DNA of 64,000 bases from Henckelia pumila (Eukaryota; Streptophyta; Magnoliopsida; Lamiales; Gesneriaceae): the NCBI RefSeq assembly GCF_033568475.1, contig NC_133120.1:21991425-22055424 (forward strand), read 5' to 3'. Under the pieces are notes generated by a model. The model saw nothing but the letters and a program-made list of their open reading frames with translations, did not search any database and had not been told where the DNA came from. Positions 1 through 10,779 of the stretch are shown here, one piece after another (position 1 is the first letter of the stretch; every line of letters begins with the position of its first letter). The translations under genes and the position numbers were made by a program.

Positions 1-1843
1 CACGAGGCAAGGGATACTTGTTCTTCACAGTGACTCGATTCAGCTGCCGATAGTCAATGCACAGCCGCATCGACCCATCCTTCTTCTTCACGAAGAGAAC
101 AGGAGCTCCCCAAGGAGATACACTAGGACGAATATACCCCTTGTCCAAAAGATCCTGTAGCTGATTCTTCAACTCACGCATCTCTGACGGAGCCAGACGA
201 TACGGTGTTCTAGAAATAGGCGAAGTACCCGGCATCAACTCTATGCCAAACTCAACTTCCCTAGCAGGAGGAAAACCCGGAATCTCATCAGGAAATACAT
301 CTGGAAATTCATCCACAACAGGAATGATCTCTATCTCAATACTCTCAGCGGACAAATCAACAGCATAGATAAGGTAGCCTTCCCCGCCAGACTCTAGAGC
401 TCGACAGGCTCTCAAAGCTGATACCAAAGGCATCGGGGGTCGCGCTCCCTCACCATAGAAAAACCAACTCTCACTCCCTTCCGGATGAAAGCGTACTAAT
501 CTCTGATAGCAGTCCACTGAAGCTCGATAGGTAGTCAGCACATCTATTCCCAGAATGCAATCAAAGTCGTCCATCGCCAGGACCATGAGATTCGCCAACA
601 GAACATTCCCTTCGAACTCTAAAGGGCAACCCATCACTAGACGCTTAGCCAAAGCAGATTGGCCCGTCGGAGTAGAAACAGACATCACTACGTCTAGTGC
701 AATGCATGGTAACTTATGCCCTTTAACAAAACGTGCAGAAATGAAGGAATGAGATGCACCAGTGTCAATAAGTACAAGAGCAGGTATACCATAAAGCATA
801 AATGTACCTGCGATGACTTTCTCATTCTCCTCCACAGCCTGATCATGTCTCAGGGCGAACACCTGGCCAGAAGCTCGTGGCCTCAAATGAGAACTCCCAG
901 CAGACTGTCCCTGCGACCTCTGCTGAACGGTGGCCTGAGAACCCGATCCTGAACCAGAACCAGAACCGCCTCCCCCAGACTGTGGACAATCCCTCCGGAT
1001 ATGACCAGTCTCTCCACAACGGAAACAAGCTCCAGAAGCTCTACGGCACTTGTCAGATGGATGGTTCTTCCCACAGTGATCACACTTGTCCTTCTTACCG
1101 AAACGGACAATACCTCCAGAACCAGAGGAAGAAGAAGATCCAGACTTCTTGAAAGCTTGGGCACGGGGACCCAAAGAACTAGCAGGCCTCGACTGAGGGA
1201 AAGACCTGTTCCGCCGAATGCTGTCCTCTGCCTGATGACAACGGCTCACCAAACCCTCGTAGGACATGTCGTCACCAACCGCCACACGGTCATGGATCTC
1301 AGGGTTAAGGCCCTGAAGGAACAGATTATACTTCATCTCTGAGCTATCAGCAATCTCGGGGCAATAGGATAGCAGATCAAAGAACCTCTGCTGATACTCA
1401 TCGATAGACATGGTTCCCTGTCGCAGACTCAGTAGCTCGCCTGCCTTCGACTGGCGGAGTGCAGGAGGAAAATACCGCTTTTGGAAAGCTGTGCGGAACT
1501 CGGCCCAGGTGGCCACTCCTCTCGCCGCAACAAAAGGTGTAGAAGTAAACCTCCACCACCTGCGCGCACGCCCATCCAGAAGATAGCCAAGGGTCTCCAC
1601 CTTCTGCTCATCGGTGCATTGGAAAGTCTGAAAAGTCGTCTCCATGCGGTCTAACCAGTTCTCCGCATCCTCCGGAGACTCACCTCCAACTAAGGGCTTA
1701 GGACCCATAGCTAAGAATCGACGCACAGTGAAACGCTCGTCGTCATGGTGACGATGACGCCGTTCTCGACGAGGCTCCCGGTCGGCATCTCCCCAACGCC
1801 CACCAACACTGCCATGAGAACTCTGGTCGTCACGATTTGACAT
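1..1843 (-). CDS. gag-pol polyprotein, N-terminal part (gag, protease, start of RT), open to window edge
   Basis: The reading frame starts at ATG 1843-1841 (MSNRDDQ...), 50 bases after the primer binding site, and stays open to the window edge, about 614 codons. Gag comes first, with a retrotransposon-gag core containing RRWWRF. Two zinc knuckles follow: [17 protein letters not shown] (here with D for E) and [14 protein letters not shown]. The aspartic protease has the active site [12 protein letters not shown] near 745-770. RT begins before the left edge with [11 protein letters not shown] at about 70-38. At the two places where its sister at 10780-18035 has stop codons, C keeps TGG (1657-1655) and CAG (907-905); it also lacks the sister's one-base loss just after the protease site. 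It makes the particle protein and enzymes for retrotransposition. It could be functional, but the rest of pol is not visible. Confidence 0.9.
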   Translation of the reverse strand, partial: MSNRDDQSSHGSVGGRWGDADREPRRERRHRHHDDERFTVRRFLAMGPKPLVGGESPEDAENWLDRMETTFQTFQCTDEQKVETLGYLLDGRARRWWRFTSTPFVAARGVATWAEFRTAFQKRYFPPALRQSKAGELLSLRQGTMSIDEYQQRFFDLLSYCPEIADSSEMKYNLFLQGLNPEIHDRVAVGDDMSYEGLVSRCHQAEDSIRRNRSFPQSRPASSLGPRAQAFKKSGSSSSSGSGGIVRFGKKDKCDHCGKNHPSDKCRRASGACFRCGETGHIRRDCPQSGGGGSGSGSGSGSQATVQQRSQGQSAGSSHLRPRASGQVFALRHDQAVEENEKVIAGTFMLYGIPALVLIDTGASHSFISARFVKGHKLPCIALDVVMSVSTPTGQSALAKRLVMGCPLEFEGNVLLANLMVLAMDDFDCILGIDVLTTYRASVDCYQRLVRFHPEGSESWFFYGEGARPPMPLVSALRACRALESGGEGYLIYAVDLSAESIEIEIIPVVDEFPDVFPDEIPGFPPAREVEFGIELMPGTSPISRTPYRLAPSEMRELKNQLQDLLDKGYIRPSVSPWGAPVLFVKKKDGSMRLCIDYRQLNRVTVKNKYPLPR

Positions 1844-1892
1844 CTACAAAAATACCTCAAGATGAGACTAAATCCCAAGAAATCTTTTGCAT

Positions 1893-1904
1893 GCTCTGAT
1901 ACCA
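1893..1904 (-). other. primer binding site (initiator tRNA-Met type)
   Basis: The minus strand reads TGGTATCAGAGC, the common plant gypsy/copia primer site complementary to the 3' end of initiator tRNA-Met. It lies 4 bases inside the 5' LTR end (1909) and fixes the transcription direction as minus. Confidence 0.9.
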
Positions 1905-2893
1905 TAAATGTAGTGACCCTTACCCGGATCACCTACTAAACAGAACTTAGGCATGCAATTAACTTAATTAAACAGATATCAGAATAAAACTGCGGAATCC
2001 ATAACATTATACAATCCCAAGTAAAGGAATCTGTAATTATCCAATAATATACAACCAAATCGAATAGCTGTATAAACCCAAACAACAGTAATAAAACCTA
2101 GACGAAGCTCCAGCTGGCCAACCACAGACTAGCCCCTCCTGGATCCACCCTCCTCGTCCAATCGCAAACCTGCCCCATGGAATAGGGTGTCCAGAAAATA
2201 CAGAGTACGAGACGTGAGCATAAAACGCTCAGTGCGAGAGTATGAGTATACATGCATGCAAAGTGAACTCCCTATAGACTCGAGGTCAAGGATCAGATAA
2301 CAGAGACAGACCGGGCCCTGGTATGTAGCACGTTGTGCCATCGCTTCAGGAGGTGGCTCCCATACCGAGATAACTGTGGATACGCCGGACCCAAATCGAT
2401 GGAAGTCCATCCACTAACAGGATAGGGTAAAACCCTACTAATAGACATCTCGAAAGAGATACAGCAAGATGCAAATGAATGCAGCATAATATCATGGCAT
2501 ATAAATCATGCAGTCACGTAATACATGCATACTCAGTCAGGATATCTCGAACAGTACTTTCGTACCTCAATACAGTGCAAGCTCTACCAACTCTAGGTCC
2601 ACGCCTATAGTCTGCTCTACACTGCCAAATGATACTACTATCATTAAAGTGCTCTAAAAGCCTTAACTAAGCTATTGCATACTCCTAAATATTTATAGGA
2701 AGAAAAAGCTATAACTTCGTCCGTCGTTAGCCCTTTGATGTCAATGCCTCCAGAACTTGGGCACAACTCCGCTACGACTACCGAACGCCTCTCCGACCTC
2801 CAGACCAAGCCTAAGAAGACTAGAACAGCTCCAAAAGGACTAGAAAGGAAAGGAGAACTCGAAATTGGAAAATGAAAGTGAAGTCTCGGCCTT

Positions 2894-2903
2894 CTATTTA
2901 TAG
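2894..2903 (-). promoter_or_regulatory. U3 TATA box of Tekay LTR (C)
   Basis: The minus strand reads CTATAAATAG, a strong plant TATA box. It lies immediately downstream of the palindrome array. The same box in the same position is present in the other copies at 11767-11776, 17693-17702 and 21348-21357. Confidence 0.75.
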
Positions 2904-2908
2904 ACAAC

Positions 2909-3179
2909 GATCGGAACTTCCGATCCTTGATCGGAACGTCCGAACCTCGATCGGAACGTCCGATCCTGTCATCGGAGCTTCCGAAGATCCTGATCTGCCA
3001 CGTGTCAAAATATCACTTGTTGACTCCGGATAGGGGTGATCGGAGCTTCCGATTCTGATCGGAGCTTCCGATCCAACCACACGTCATGCCTGACGTAATA
3101 ACATCGGTGCCTCCGATCGCTCATCGGAGCCTCCGATCCTGTTCGGAGCTTCCGATCGTGCCTTCGGAGCTTCCGATCC
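2909..3179. repeat. palindrome array of the GATCGGAxxTTCCGATC type in U3
   Basis: About ten imperfect palindromes built on CGGAGCTTCCG or GATCGGAACTTCCGATC are spaced every 15-30 bases, interrupted by a TCCGGATAGGGGTGATCGG block. The array sits directly upstream of the U3 TATA box on the minus strand. The other three LTR copies carry it at 11782-12040, 17708-17966 and 21363-21594 with unit gains and losses. Confidence 0.9.
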
Positions 3180-3247
3180 GTCCAATACCCAATTCAATTA
3201 ATTAGCATTAATCCTTTAATTACTCAATTAGGGTACGGGCTACTACA

Positions 3248-3758
3248 TTCTTGATTTCTGCAAGTATCTAATGTCACAAGAGCTTCTCCAGTTTAACAAT
3301 TCATTACACTCCACACACTTCATTATTCACAACAATTCGTGCAAAAGAAGGTGCACTCTCTACTCGTGGGTTTCATGATTCAAAAATTCAAGGATGCTAG
3401 TCTGTGAATTACCAACAATTTCAAAATAAATTCGCATCAACCCATCATCATCACTGGCTTCTCTTTTTTCAAAATTTTTTCAATTTTTTTTTTTTAAAAA
3501 AAAACACAAAACAAACTAAGCAACAGAAAGAACTAAACAGAATGAACTAAGCGCGAAAAATAAACTAACACGCTAACGAACAAAAACGCAAATAAACAAC
3601 AAAAACAACTAAAACAAACGCAAGTGTCTCCCTCATACTAAGACTCTGCAGTGTCCTCACTGCGACCGAACTAAAATAAATTTAACTAGAACACATGAAC
3701 GAGAAACAATAAAATAAAATCAAAAGAAAAATAAAAGCAAAACTCCCCTGGTGGTGCA
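3248..3758 (-). other. Athila 3' untranslated region after the post-pol frame
   Basis: No coding signal was seen. It is A/T-rich with a T9-A9-like stretch near 3480-3502 and lies between the stop of the post-pol frame (3759) and the insertion of C at 3248. The element's polypurine tract and 3' LTR are not here and should lie beyond C. Confidence 0.5.
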
Positions 3759-6700
3759 TCAATCCTCCTCCTCTTCTTCGTGTTCTGGTGGTGGGAAGCT
3801 TTCTTCCTCAGTGGATGTTGCTCCCATGGCAGATGAGTGAGCAAATAGCAGTGGGTACGGTGGTGGATGCGGGTACCGGGAAACATCAAAACCCAAGTGC
3901 GTGACAATGTCACGCATCATAGACTTAGTAGACATCATATAATGGGCATTCACCCTCTCAAATTCACTCCGATACGCCTGATATGCATCTTGACGTGCAA
4001 TCCATGCACAAATATCATCGACCTTCTCATTGGTCGTCTTCTTCTTCGGAGGTTGTGGTGGTGCGGAATGGGAGCTCGCTCCCGATTTAAGCTTGGTTTG
4101 ATTGTCCTTCATCCCCTCATATATCTTCTCGTCGATGGCCTGTTGCGGTTGGATCCATTCATCATCCACACCCGTGTCAACACTGGCCAAAGCGCACAAC
4201 TCTGTAATGATAATCGAGAAAAATAGCTTCGATTTCGGGTTGTTGGCGCATTGTAGAATTTGGATTGAGATAATGCGGACAACATTGATTGGCATTCCCT
4301 GCATAATTGCAAACAACAGAACTGCCCGGTCCATATGAACTTCACTGACATGGGACACGGGAATCAATCGGCGAACCAAAAAACCATACCACAATGACGG
4401 CTTAATCTTAAGATACATGGACTTAAAATTCAAAAATTCGACGGGGTCACTCCACACGGCCCCATCATGAGATAAATTCCGCATGATTTCTATATAGTCC
4501 AGTTCCGCGCAAAGTGCGTCATACGCAGTCGTATCAACTGGTGGTAATCCAAACAACTCATTAATCCTTGCCTCTCCATAATTCACCCACTTTCCTCTCA
4601 CAAACACAGTTCGCTCCTTGCCCTCTTTAGCGTTTGTAAGAGTGGGTGCCCAGTGAGCCAACTGTGTGGCTATGGGCTTTGTTGACTCTTTGTATAAACA
4701 ATCTTTTGTTTAATATTATTTACACTTTTATGGCAATGACTTTATATTACTTCATATTGTTATATTATGATATACTATTGTTGTTTTGATAAAGACCTTG
4801 AATATACTATAGTGTATGTAAGATGTGGTAGAACATGGAGATGTCTATCATGAAATACATCTTATAGTCACTGTATATTCTAAAACCGTTCCTAGTCGAT
4901 TGAGCCGTCCGATAATAAGGATAAGGATCGCTCGAGTTTGAGACTAGCATTTGCGATGCGGAGTACCACGTTTCATTGGTAGGGAACATGGAGATGTTCG
5001 AAGCATGCAAATGGATATTCATAGGATGAATAGTCGAACTACCCTATCCGGACTTTCCAAGTGGTTATCACTTATCGAGTGGATAAAGTCCGCGGTTTTG
5101 GTTGTACACCATTAGTCCTTACGACTTGAAACATCATGGAGACTCTATATGCTAGTACTGTGCTTTGACTCGTTTACCGACTCTGAGGGGGTCATCAGGT
5201 GTCGAGATTGGGTACAGTTACGACACATATAGGAGTCAATGCATTGTTGTCAAGGATTCACCACATACTTGCGAGTGTGGATATCCTATGCGATCTGAGG
5301 AGATATTAGTGTGACAAATCTCTGGCCAGAGTACTTGATGTGATTTAAGAAATGGTTTCTTAGTAGCACATGCGATGTCACTAATTTGATCTTCAAGATG
5401 CATTGCATAGTTATCGAATCTTGAGCGACTCTCGATATACCAATGGTTGTTGATTCGATCGGGATATATGGATGAAGGGACCGTACTGTACGCTAACCAA
5501 AATCTACTGGTTCTTGTAGGCACTATCAGTGATACCTAGGGAATCATGGGGCGATGTTGCTAGGCGCTTTACCATGATTCGTTGGGCAAGTCGGAAAGTG
5601 TTGTTCCGAGTCACAAGGAGTTGTGAGCCCACGGCTAGCTGTATCCCTGAACCATTGAGGGTCACACAGTGTAATGGAGTTTTAATCCCCGTTGAGATAG
5701 TTAAATTTAAAGAGTTAAATTTAATAAACTAAGGAGTTGGACTTCTTAAATAAGAGTAAGGGAGTAGGATTTCCTAAAATGACATAGGGATGGACATTTT
5801 TGGAAACCACTGAATTCGGATTCAGGAAAATTTATTTTGACTTTAAAACGTGCAGAAATGGTTTCTGTGCACATTGGTGAAATCGTTTCATCAATCGGAG
5901 TCACGATGAATTTTATATTAATTTCTGAACGAGCGGGCTTTGCTTGTCGGGCCCCAGCTTATGACTAATGGGCCCTAAGGTGTTAGTGGCCTGCATTATA
6001 AATAAGTTATTTCAGTACAGAAATTACACACAACAGGTCATTATTTTGAGAGCAATTTTTCGAAAACCCTAGCCTCTCAAAACGTTTTTGGCCGCCCCCT
6101 CCCTACTCTGTCAGAGAAAATTCCGGTCTGTGATTTTGAATCGCAGTAAGGAATAACGAATCAAATTCGTGTATTCTCTTCGCAGAAAACTTCTGATAGA
6201 TTTTCTAGTGCAATCTATCAGAGGGATTAAACCTCTGTTCGTGGACCTGATTGAAGGCGTTCATCGGTTCCAGGGAGAGACAACAAGAGCAGAATTGTTC
6301 TGTTGGTGTCCATTAATCTCGTTGCGAGATTTGAGGTAAAATTTATTTAATTGTTATTTAAATTTTACACACACGTAATTCAATCGATGAACGGTTGATA
6401 CCCATATCATGGAAACGTTCCATGAAAAATTTTTAAACTTCCGCTGCACCGGGTATCAATCGTAATTGGTCTGGGAACTCGCCAGTTTTCCAACAGCGTT
6501 GGCATAGAATTCCCGGATCAATGGAATAACTCCCACTTTTGGTTGAGCACAAAACAAGTTCCAGTTTCTATCTATTATCATGAATATAACACCCTATCCC
6601 GGTGTCGGTAGACAAATGAAAGCCCCTCTCGGGCCATAGCGTACGATTAATCTTAGAATGATCATATCTGTTTTTAGTCTCTTGGGAAACAAACTTACCC

Positions 6701-6768
6701 GCGATAATTGACGAAGAAGATGATGAAGAACCCACAACCCTAGCTCTTTTTGGTCCCATGAAATCCAT
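3759..6768 (-). pseudogene. Athila post-pol ORF ('putative plant transposon protein' type), split by a solo LTR
   Basis: The N-terminal piece starts at ATG 6768 (MDFMGPKRARVV, then a serine run, then KNRYDH and LWPERGF). A frameshift near 6570-6590 moves the frame to one reading FCAQPKVGV and IREFYAN up to 6496. The solo LTR at 4635-6495 intervenes. The frame resumes at 4634 with KEGKERTVFVRGKWVNYGE and INELFGLP, continues through a long alpha-helical region, and ends with an acidic tail (EHEEEEED) at 3759. This resembles the plant-specific family often annotated 'putative plant transposon protein', found downstream of integrase in Athila-group elements, the env-like position. Its function is unknown; I see no clear signal peptide or transmembrane segment. 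Confidence 0.75.
4635..6495 (+). mobile_element. solo Ty1/copia-type LTR (1861 bp)
   Basis: It starts TGTAAGAGTGGGTGCCC and ends TTTTCCAACA. It is flanked by GCGTT at 4630-4634 and 6496-6500, a perfect 5-bp target duplication, with no internal region, so it is a solo LTR left by LTR-LTR recombination. It shares the start and a long central block (about 4840-5720) with the copia LTRs at 34505-47088 and 48533-50439, but its 3' part differs, so it belongs to a related family. It splits the Athila post-pol frame. Confidence 0.92.
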
Positions 6769-7031
6769 GTGAGAAGATAGAGCCGCTTGGAATGGATTGG
6801 TCCAAAAGAAATTGAAACTTGGAGTCTCGAAATTAGAGGTTCCGCACCGTACTAGACTTCTAGGCGCGAGATGAGGTTTTAGGGATTTATGCTCAGAGCT
6901 TCCTTATCGATCGAAACCTAAATATTTGAGAGATTTGGGAGTGAGTTATCGGATTCTAAAATTGGGGAGGGGTTAGGGTTCGAAAAACGGGAGAAATAAG
7001 AGAAGGGAAATTGAAAATAAAGAGAGGGATC

Positions 7032-7243
7032 TGCGTATTTTAATACGCAAATATGTCGCGCCTAGGCGTGAATATTCTCACGCCATGGCGTGACTTATTG
7101 CATTCCAAAAAATTGAAACCAGAGGTTTTCACGCCATGGCCTAAGAAATGGAACTCCATGGCGTGAATTTAAGATCCAAAAAATTTATTCAAACTAGTGA
7201 AATTCACGCCCAGGCGGAGAAAAACGCTCGCCTAGGCGTGATC
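7032..7243 (-). promoter_or_regulatory. internal palindrome array and possible promoter upstream of the Athila post-pol ORF
   Basis: Between the integrase stop (7389) and the post-pol start (6768) lies a cluster of CACGCCATGGCGTG, CGCGCCTAGGCGTG and related palindromes (7057-7243). Next, in transcription order, comes an inverted repeat TGCGTATTTTAATACGCA (7032-7049), whose minus strand contains the A/T-rich core TATTAAAATA. The same palindrome words occur in this element's LTR at 22331-22610 just upstream of the LTR TATA box. An internal promoter for the post-pol frame is inference. I see nothing else in the remainder of 6769-7388. Confidence 0.45.
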
Positions 7244-7388
7244 TGGGCCCTTCAAATTGATTATTATTATTTTCTTTTAAAAAAAATATCACGAAACGGA
7301 AATATAAGGTTCAACTGAAATAACAAACAGAGGATAAAGAAATAGTTCTCAATTTATAGCCTAGAGCTCGACTTTGTCGGATTTAGAT

Positions 7389-8861
7389 TTATGCGGTTTC
7401 TGACTGGAACACAGTTGTTCCAACTTTTGGCTCAAAGTGTTCACCCTTGTAGTGCTTCAGGCATTGAGCATTGACAGTGAACTTCTTTTCTTGGAAATCT
7501 TTCAGAACAATTGCTATGGAAGGATAGGCTTTTTCAATAACAAATGGTCCGGACCATCGCGATTTTAGCTTTCCATGAAACAACCTCAACCTTGAGTTAA
7601 AAAGCAGCACTGTGTCTCCCTTTTTGAACTTCCTTTGCGTGATGCGCTTTTCATGACTCCTTTTTGTGCGTTCTTTATAGGATAGCGCCTGATCATATGC
7701 TTTGTCACAGAATTCTTCCAGCTGGGCCGACTCTAATAGTCTTTTCTCACTTGCAGCCATAAAATCAAAATTTAGTGATTTAATCACCCAATATGCTTTA
7801 TGCTCCAGTTCTACAGGAAGGTGACAAGATTTACCAAAAAGTAACCTATAAGGTGTAGTGCCTATAGGTGTCTTGAAAGCAGTACGATTTGCCCATAGGG
7901 CATCATCTAACCTGACGGACCAATCTTTTCTACTTGTGCTCACCGTTTTTTCCAAAATTCTTTTTATTTCACGGTTTGACACTTCCTCTTGCCCACTAGT
8001 TTGGGGATGGTACGGAGTAGAGATCTTGTGCGTGACACCATATTTTGGCAATATTTTTTCAAATAATTTGTTGCAAAAATGTGTCCCACCATCACTAATG
8101 ATTGCTCGTGGTGTGCCAAAGCGATTAAAAATATTTTTCTTTAAAAATTTCAATACCACATGAGCATCATTAGTCGCACAAGCCTCTGCTTCGACCCATT
8201 TTGATACATAATCAACCGCAAACAAAATATATTTTTTCAAGAAAGATGTTGGAAACGGTCCCATAAAATCTATGCCCCATACATCAAATACCTTGCACTC
8301 CATAATATTGTTTAAAGGCATTTCACTGTGATTGGAGATTTTACCTGTGCGCTGACACCGATCACATGCAATAACATATGCACGAGCATCCCTAAACACA
8401 GTAGGCCAATAAAAACCATATTCTAATACCTTTGCTGCTGTTTTTGTCGGTCCAAAGTGACCGCCTACCTCTCGATCATGGCAGTGACTCAAGATTGGTT
8501 GAATCTCTTCCAACGGCACACATCGTCGTATCATGGAATCTACACAAATCTTAAACAAAAATGGTTCCTCCCAAAAATAATATTTCACATCAGATAAAAA
8601 TTTCTTTCGTTGGTGAAATGTCAAATTTGGTGTAAGCGTGCCTGTCACCAGATAATTAGCAAAATTCGCATACCATGGGAAATCTTTTAATGAAAAAAAT
8701 TGTTCATCCGGAAACGAATCATCAATATCACCCTCTTCTTTTTTCGAGTCCTCACTGACATACTCAAGCCTAGAAAGGTGATCCGCCACTACATTCTCTA
8801 CCCCCTTCTTATATTTTATTTCCAGATCAAATTCTTGCAACAATAATATCCACCTAACCAA
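7389..8861 (-). pseudogene. integrase region of Athila element B
   Basis: An open frame of 490 residues starts inside the RNase H end ([18 protein letters not shown]). It carries the H2C2 zinc-binding region ([18 protein letters not shown]... [12 protein letters not shown]). The integrase core follows, with catalytic residues in [17 protein letters not shown] and the [12 protein letters not shown] segment. The C-terminal part, with [18 protein letters not shown], matches plant gypsy integrases. I see no chromodomain, consistent with Athila. This stretch is open, but the upstream pol is broken. Confidence 0.85.
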
Positions 8862-9263
8862 CCTAGGCTTAGCATCCTTTTTCGCAAGTATATATTTCAG
8901 TGCCGAGTGATTGTGTACACAACAAATTTAGATAAAACAAGGTAGGAGTGAAACTTATCAAACGCGAATAATATAGCGAGTGATTCTTTTTCAGTGGTTG
9001 CATAATTCAATTGAGCTTCATCTAAGGTCTTACTCGCATAGTATATAGTATGGAATACCTTTTTTTTTCCTCTGACCCAAAACAACACCTACAACCATAT
9101 CACTAGCGTCGCATATTACCTCGAATGGAAGATCCCAATCAGGGGCTACCAAAACAGGAGCTGTCACCAGTCGCTCCTTCAAGATCTCAAATGCCTGCAC
9201 ACAATTAGAATTAAAGTCAAAAGGTACATCTTTCATGGGTAAAAACCGGCGTGCCCTAAGCAA
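8862..9263 (-). pseudogene. RNase H domain of Athila element B (frameshifted)
   Basis: The frame pieces 9263-9030 and 9088-8897 together cover an RNase H domain. PFEVICDASDMVVGVVLGQ holds the first catalytic Asp. YYASKTLDEAQLNYATTEKE follows, and the domain then breaks at VVYTITRH, where VYTDHSAL is expected. A frameshift in a run of T/A (about 9058-9070, KKK region) and another near 8910 inactivate it. Confidence 0.8.
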
Positions 9264-10039
9264 ATTCTCACTCCCTTAATGGATGTTGGTCGAGGTAGAT
9301 TTTTGATGGCTTCCACCTTCGCTTTATCCACCTCCATTCCCTGTTCAAAAATTTTGTGCCCAAGCACGATGCCTTCCTGTACCATAAAATGACACTTCTC
9401 CCAATTCAAAACCAAGTTAGTTTCCTCACATTGTAATAGCACCAAACACAGATTTTTCAAACAATCATAAAAAAAAGATTCAAAAATAAAAAAGTCATCC
9501 ATGAATATCTCTAGGAAATTTTTTGTCATTTCATGAAAAATAGAAGTCATACATCTTTTAAAAGTGGCGGGTGCATTACACAATCCAAACGACATCCGCC
9601 TATACGCAAAGGTACCATAGGGGCAAGTGAAAGTTGTTTTCTCTTGGTCCTCTGGTGCAATCATGATTTGATTATATCCCAAATACCCATATAGAAAACA
9701 ATAAAATTCATGACCCGACAATCGCTCAAGCATTTGATCAATGAAGGGGAGGGGAAAATGGTCCTTACGGGTCGCGTCATTCAACTTCCTATAGTCAATG
9801 CACACACGCCAACCCGTAACCATTCTAGTGGGTATCAACTCATTTTTGTCATTTTTTATCACAGTTATACCACCTTTCTTAGGAACACACTGTATAGGAC
9901 TCACCCATGCGCTGTCAGAAATAGGATAGATGATACCTGAGTCCAAGATTTTAATGGTCTCAGCTTTTACTACCTCCTCCATCTTCGGGTTCAGTCTCCG
10001 CTGAGGTTGAACCAAAGGAGAGTACCTATCCTCCATCAA
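9233..10039 (-). pseudogene. reverse transcriptase domain of Athila element B
   Basis: RT motifs are in order: YPISDSAWVSPIQCVPKK, WRVCIDYRKLNDATRKDHFP, the fingers/palm region PYGTFAYRRMSFGLCNAP, and the catalytic FMDD box (IFMDDFFIF). After the GHAGFYP motif there is a deletion of about 20 codons and a frame break (near 9240-9260), so the thumb-connection region is lost. The preceding frame ends at a stop just upstream (10043-10045, TAA where a Lys codon is usual). Confidence 0.85.
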
Positions 10040-10042
10040 AAT

Positions 10043-10779
10043 TTAGTGCATGCAAATGGATGGATCGATTCCCTTAATGTCCGCCACCTTCCATGCAAAG
10101 GCTCTCTTATGCTTCTTCAACATGTGTACCAACTTTTCCTCCATCGCACCTGTCAGACAAGAAGAAATAATAACCGGTAAATTATTATCATCACCCAAAT
10201 AAACATATTTTAGATGTGAAGGTAAAGGTTTGAGTTCTAGAGTAGGTGGTGCATCAATGCTTGATTGTTGAAGGACTAAATCCTTTCTATCTCCCAATTC
10301 ATCGAGTCTGAATCGCACTTGCTTCTTCAATGGAGGATTAACTGTAAAATATGCAATGATATTTTTCCTCTCTTCATCAAAGTCATCCTCACATCCATCA
10401 TTTATAAGTGCATCTTCTAAGGGGTCTTTTAACTCATCCTATACAAAATCATGAACAAGTGAATCCAATGTATCAATCCTAAAACAATCATGATTGTGCA
10501 GTGTGTGCTTTAGTGCATTAAAAACATCAAAAGTGATTTCCTCCTCTCCTACTCTCAATAACAACTTCCCTTTTTGAACGTCAATTAGGGATTTTTCGGT
10601 TGCTAGAAAAGGTCTGCCCAAGATCAATGGAATATCCATGTCCTCCTCCATGGCAAGCACCACAAAATCTACTGGAAAAATAAATTTGTCCACTTTAACC
10701 AGCACATCTTCAATGATTCCAATGGGTACTTTATGAATCTATCTGCCAGTTGCAGAGACACTCTTGTAGGCTTCGGCTC
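10043..10779 (-). pseudogene. Athila element B: C-terminal protease and protease-RT linker
   Basis: Reading leftward from the insertion point of element A (10779), the sequence contains the protease C-terminal half (VSLQLADR, VLVKVDKFIF, the LILGRPFLAT flap/end motif) and the linker into RT. A one-base loss near 10730 shifts the frame between LADR and PIGIIEDV. An in-frame TAG interrupts at 10439-10441. The N-terminal half with the active-site Asp is on the other side of A at 18036-18110. Confidence 0.8.

Larger units (their letters stand above)
1..3247 (-). mobile_element. Ty3/gypsy chromovirus C (Tekay-like), 5' portion, truncated by window edge
   Basis: The minus-strand order is 5' LTR (3247-1909), primer binding site, gag, protease and the start of RT at the left edge. 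Sequence is nearly identical to the complete element at 10780-18035, so the missing part is expected to hold the rest of RT, RNase H, integrase with chromodomain and a 3' LTR. The LTR abuts Athila sequence at 3248, so C inserted into that older element. The candidate target duplication on the right is TTCTT (3248-3252); the left copy is outside the window. Confidence 0.93.
1909..3247 (-). repeat. 5' LTR of element C (1339 bp)
   Basis: On the plus strand it begins TGTAGTGACCC and ends GGGCTACTACA, so the LTR has TG...CA ends. It is the same family as 10780-12109, 16707-18035 and 20397-21663. U3 holds a palindrome array (2909-3179) and a TATA box (2894-2903). Confidence 0.95.

Noticed and set aside
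2129..2410. 93-residue minus-strand open frame, repeated at 11002-11283, 16929-17210 and 20589-20900
   Set aside because: It recurs only because it lies in four copies of the same Tekay LTR. No domain, and it lies downstream of the TATA box in R/U5-like LTR sequence.
2909..3179. Regular palindromic repeats as a CRISPR array
   Set aside because: Plant nuclear context, irregular spacing, no unique spacers of constant size, and the array is part of an LTR present in four copies.
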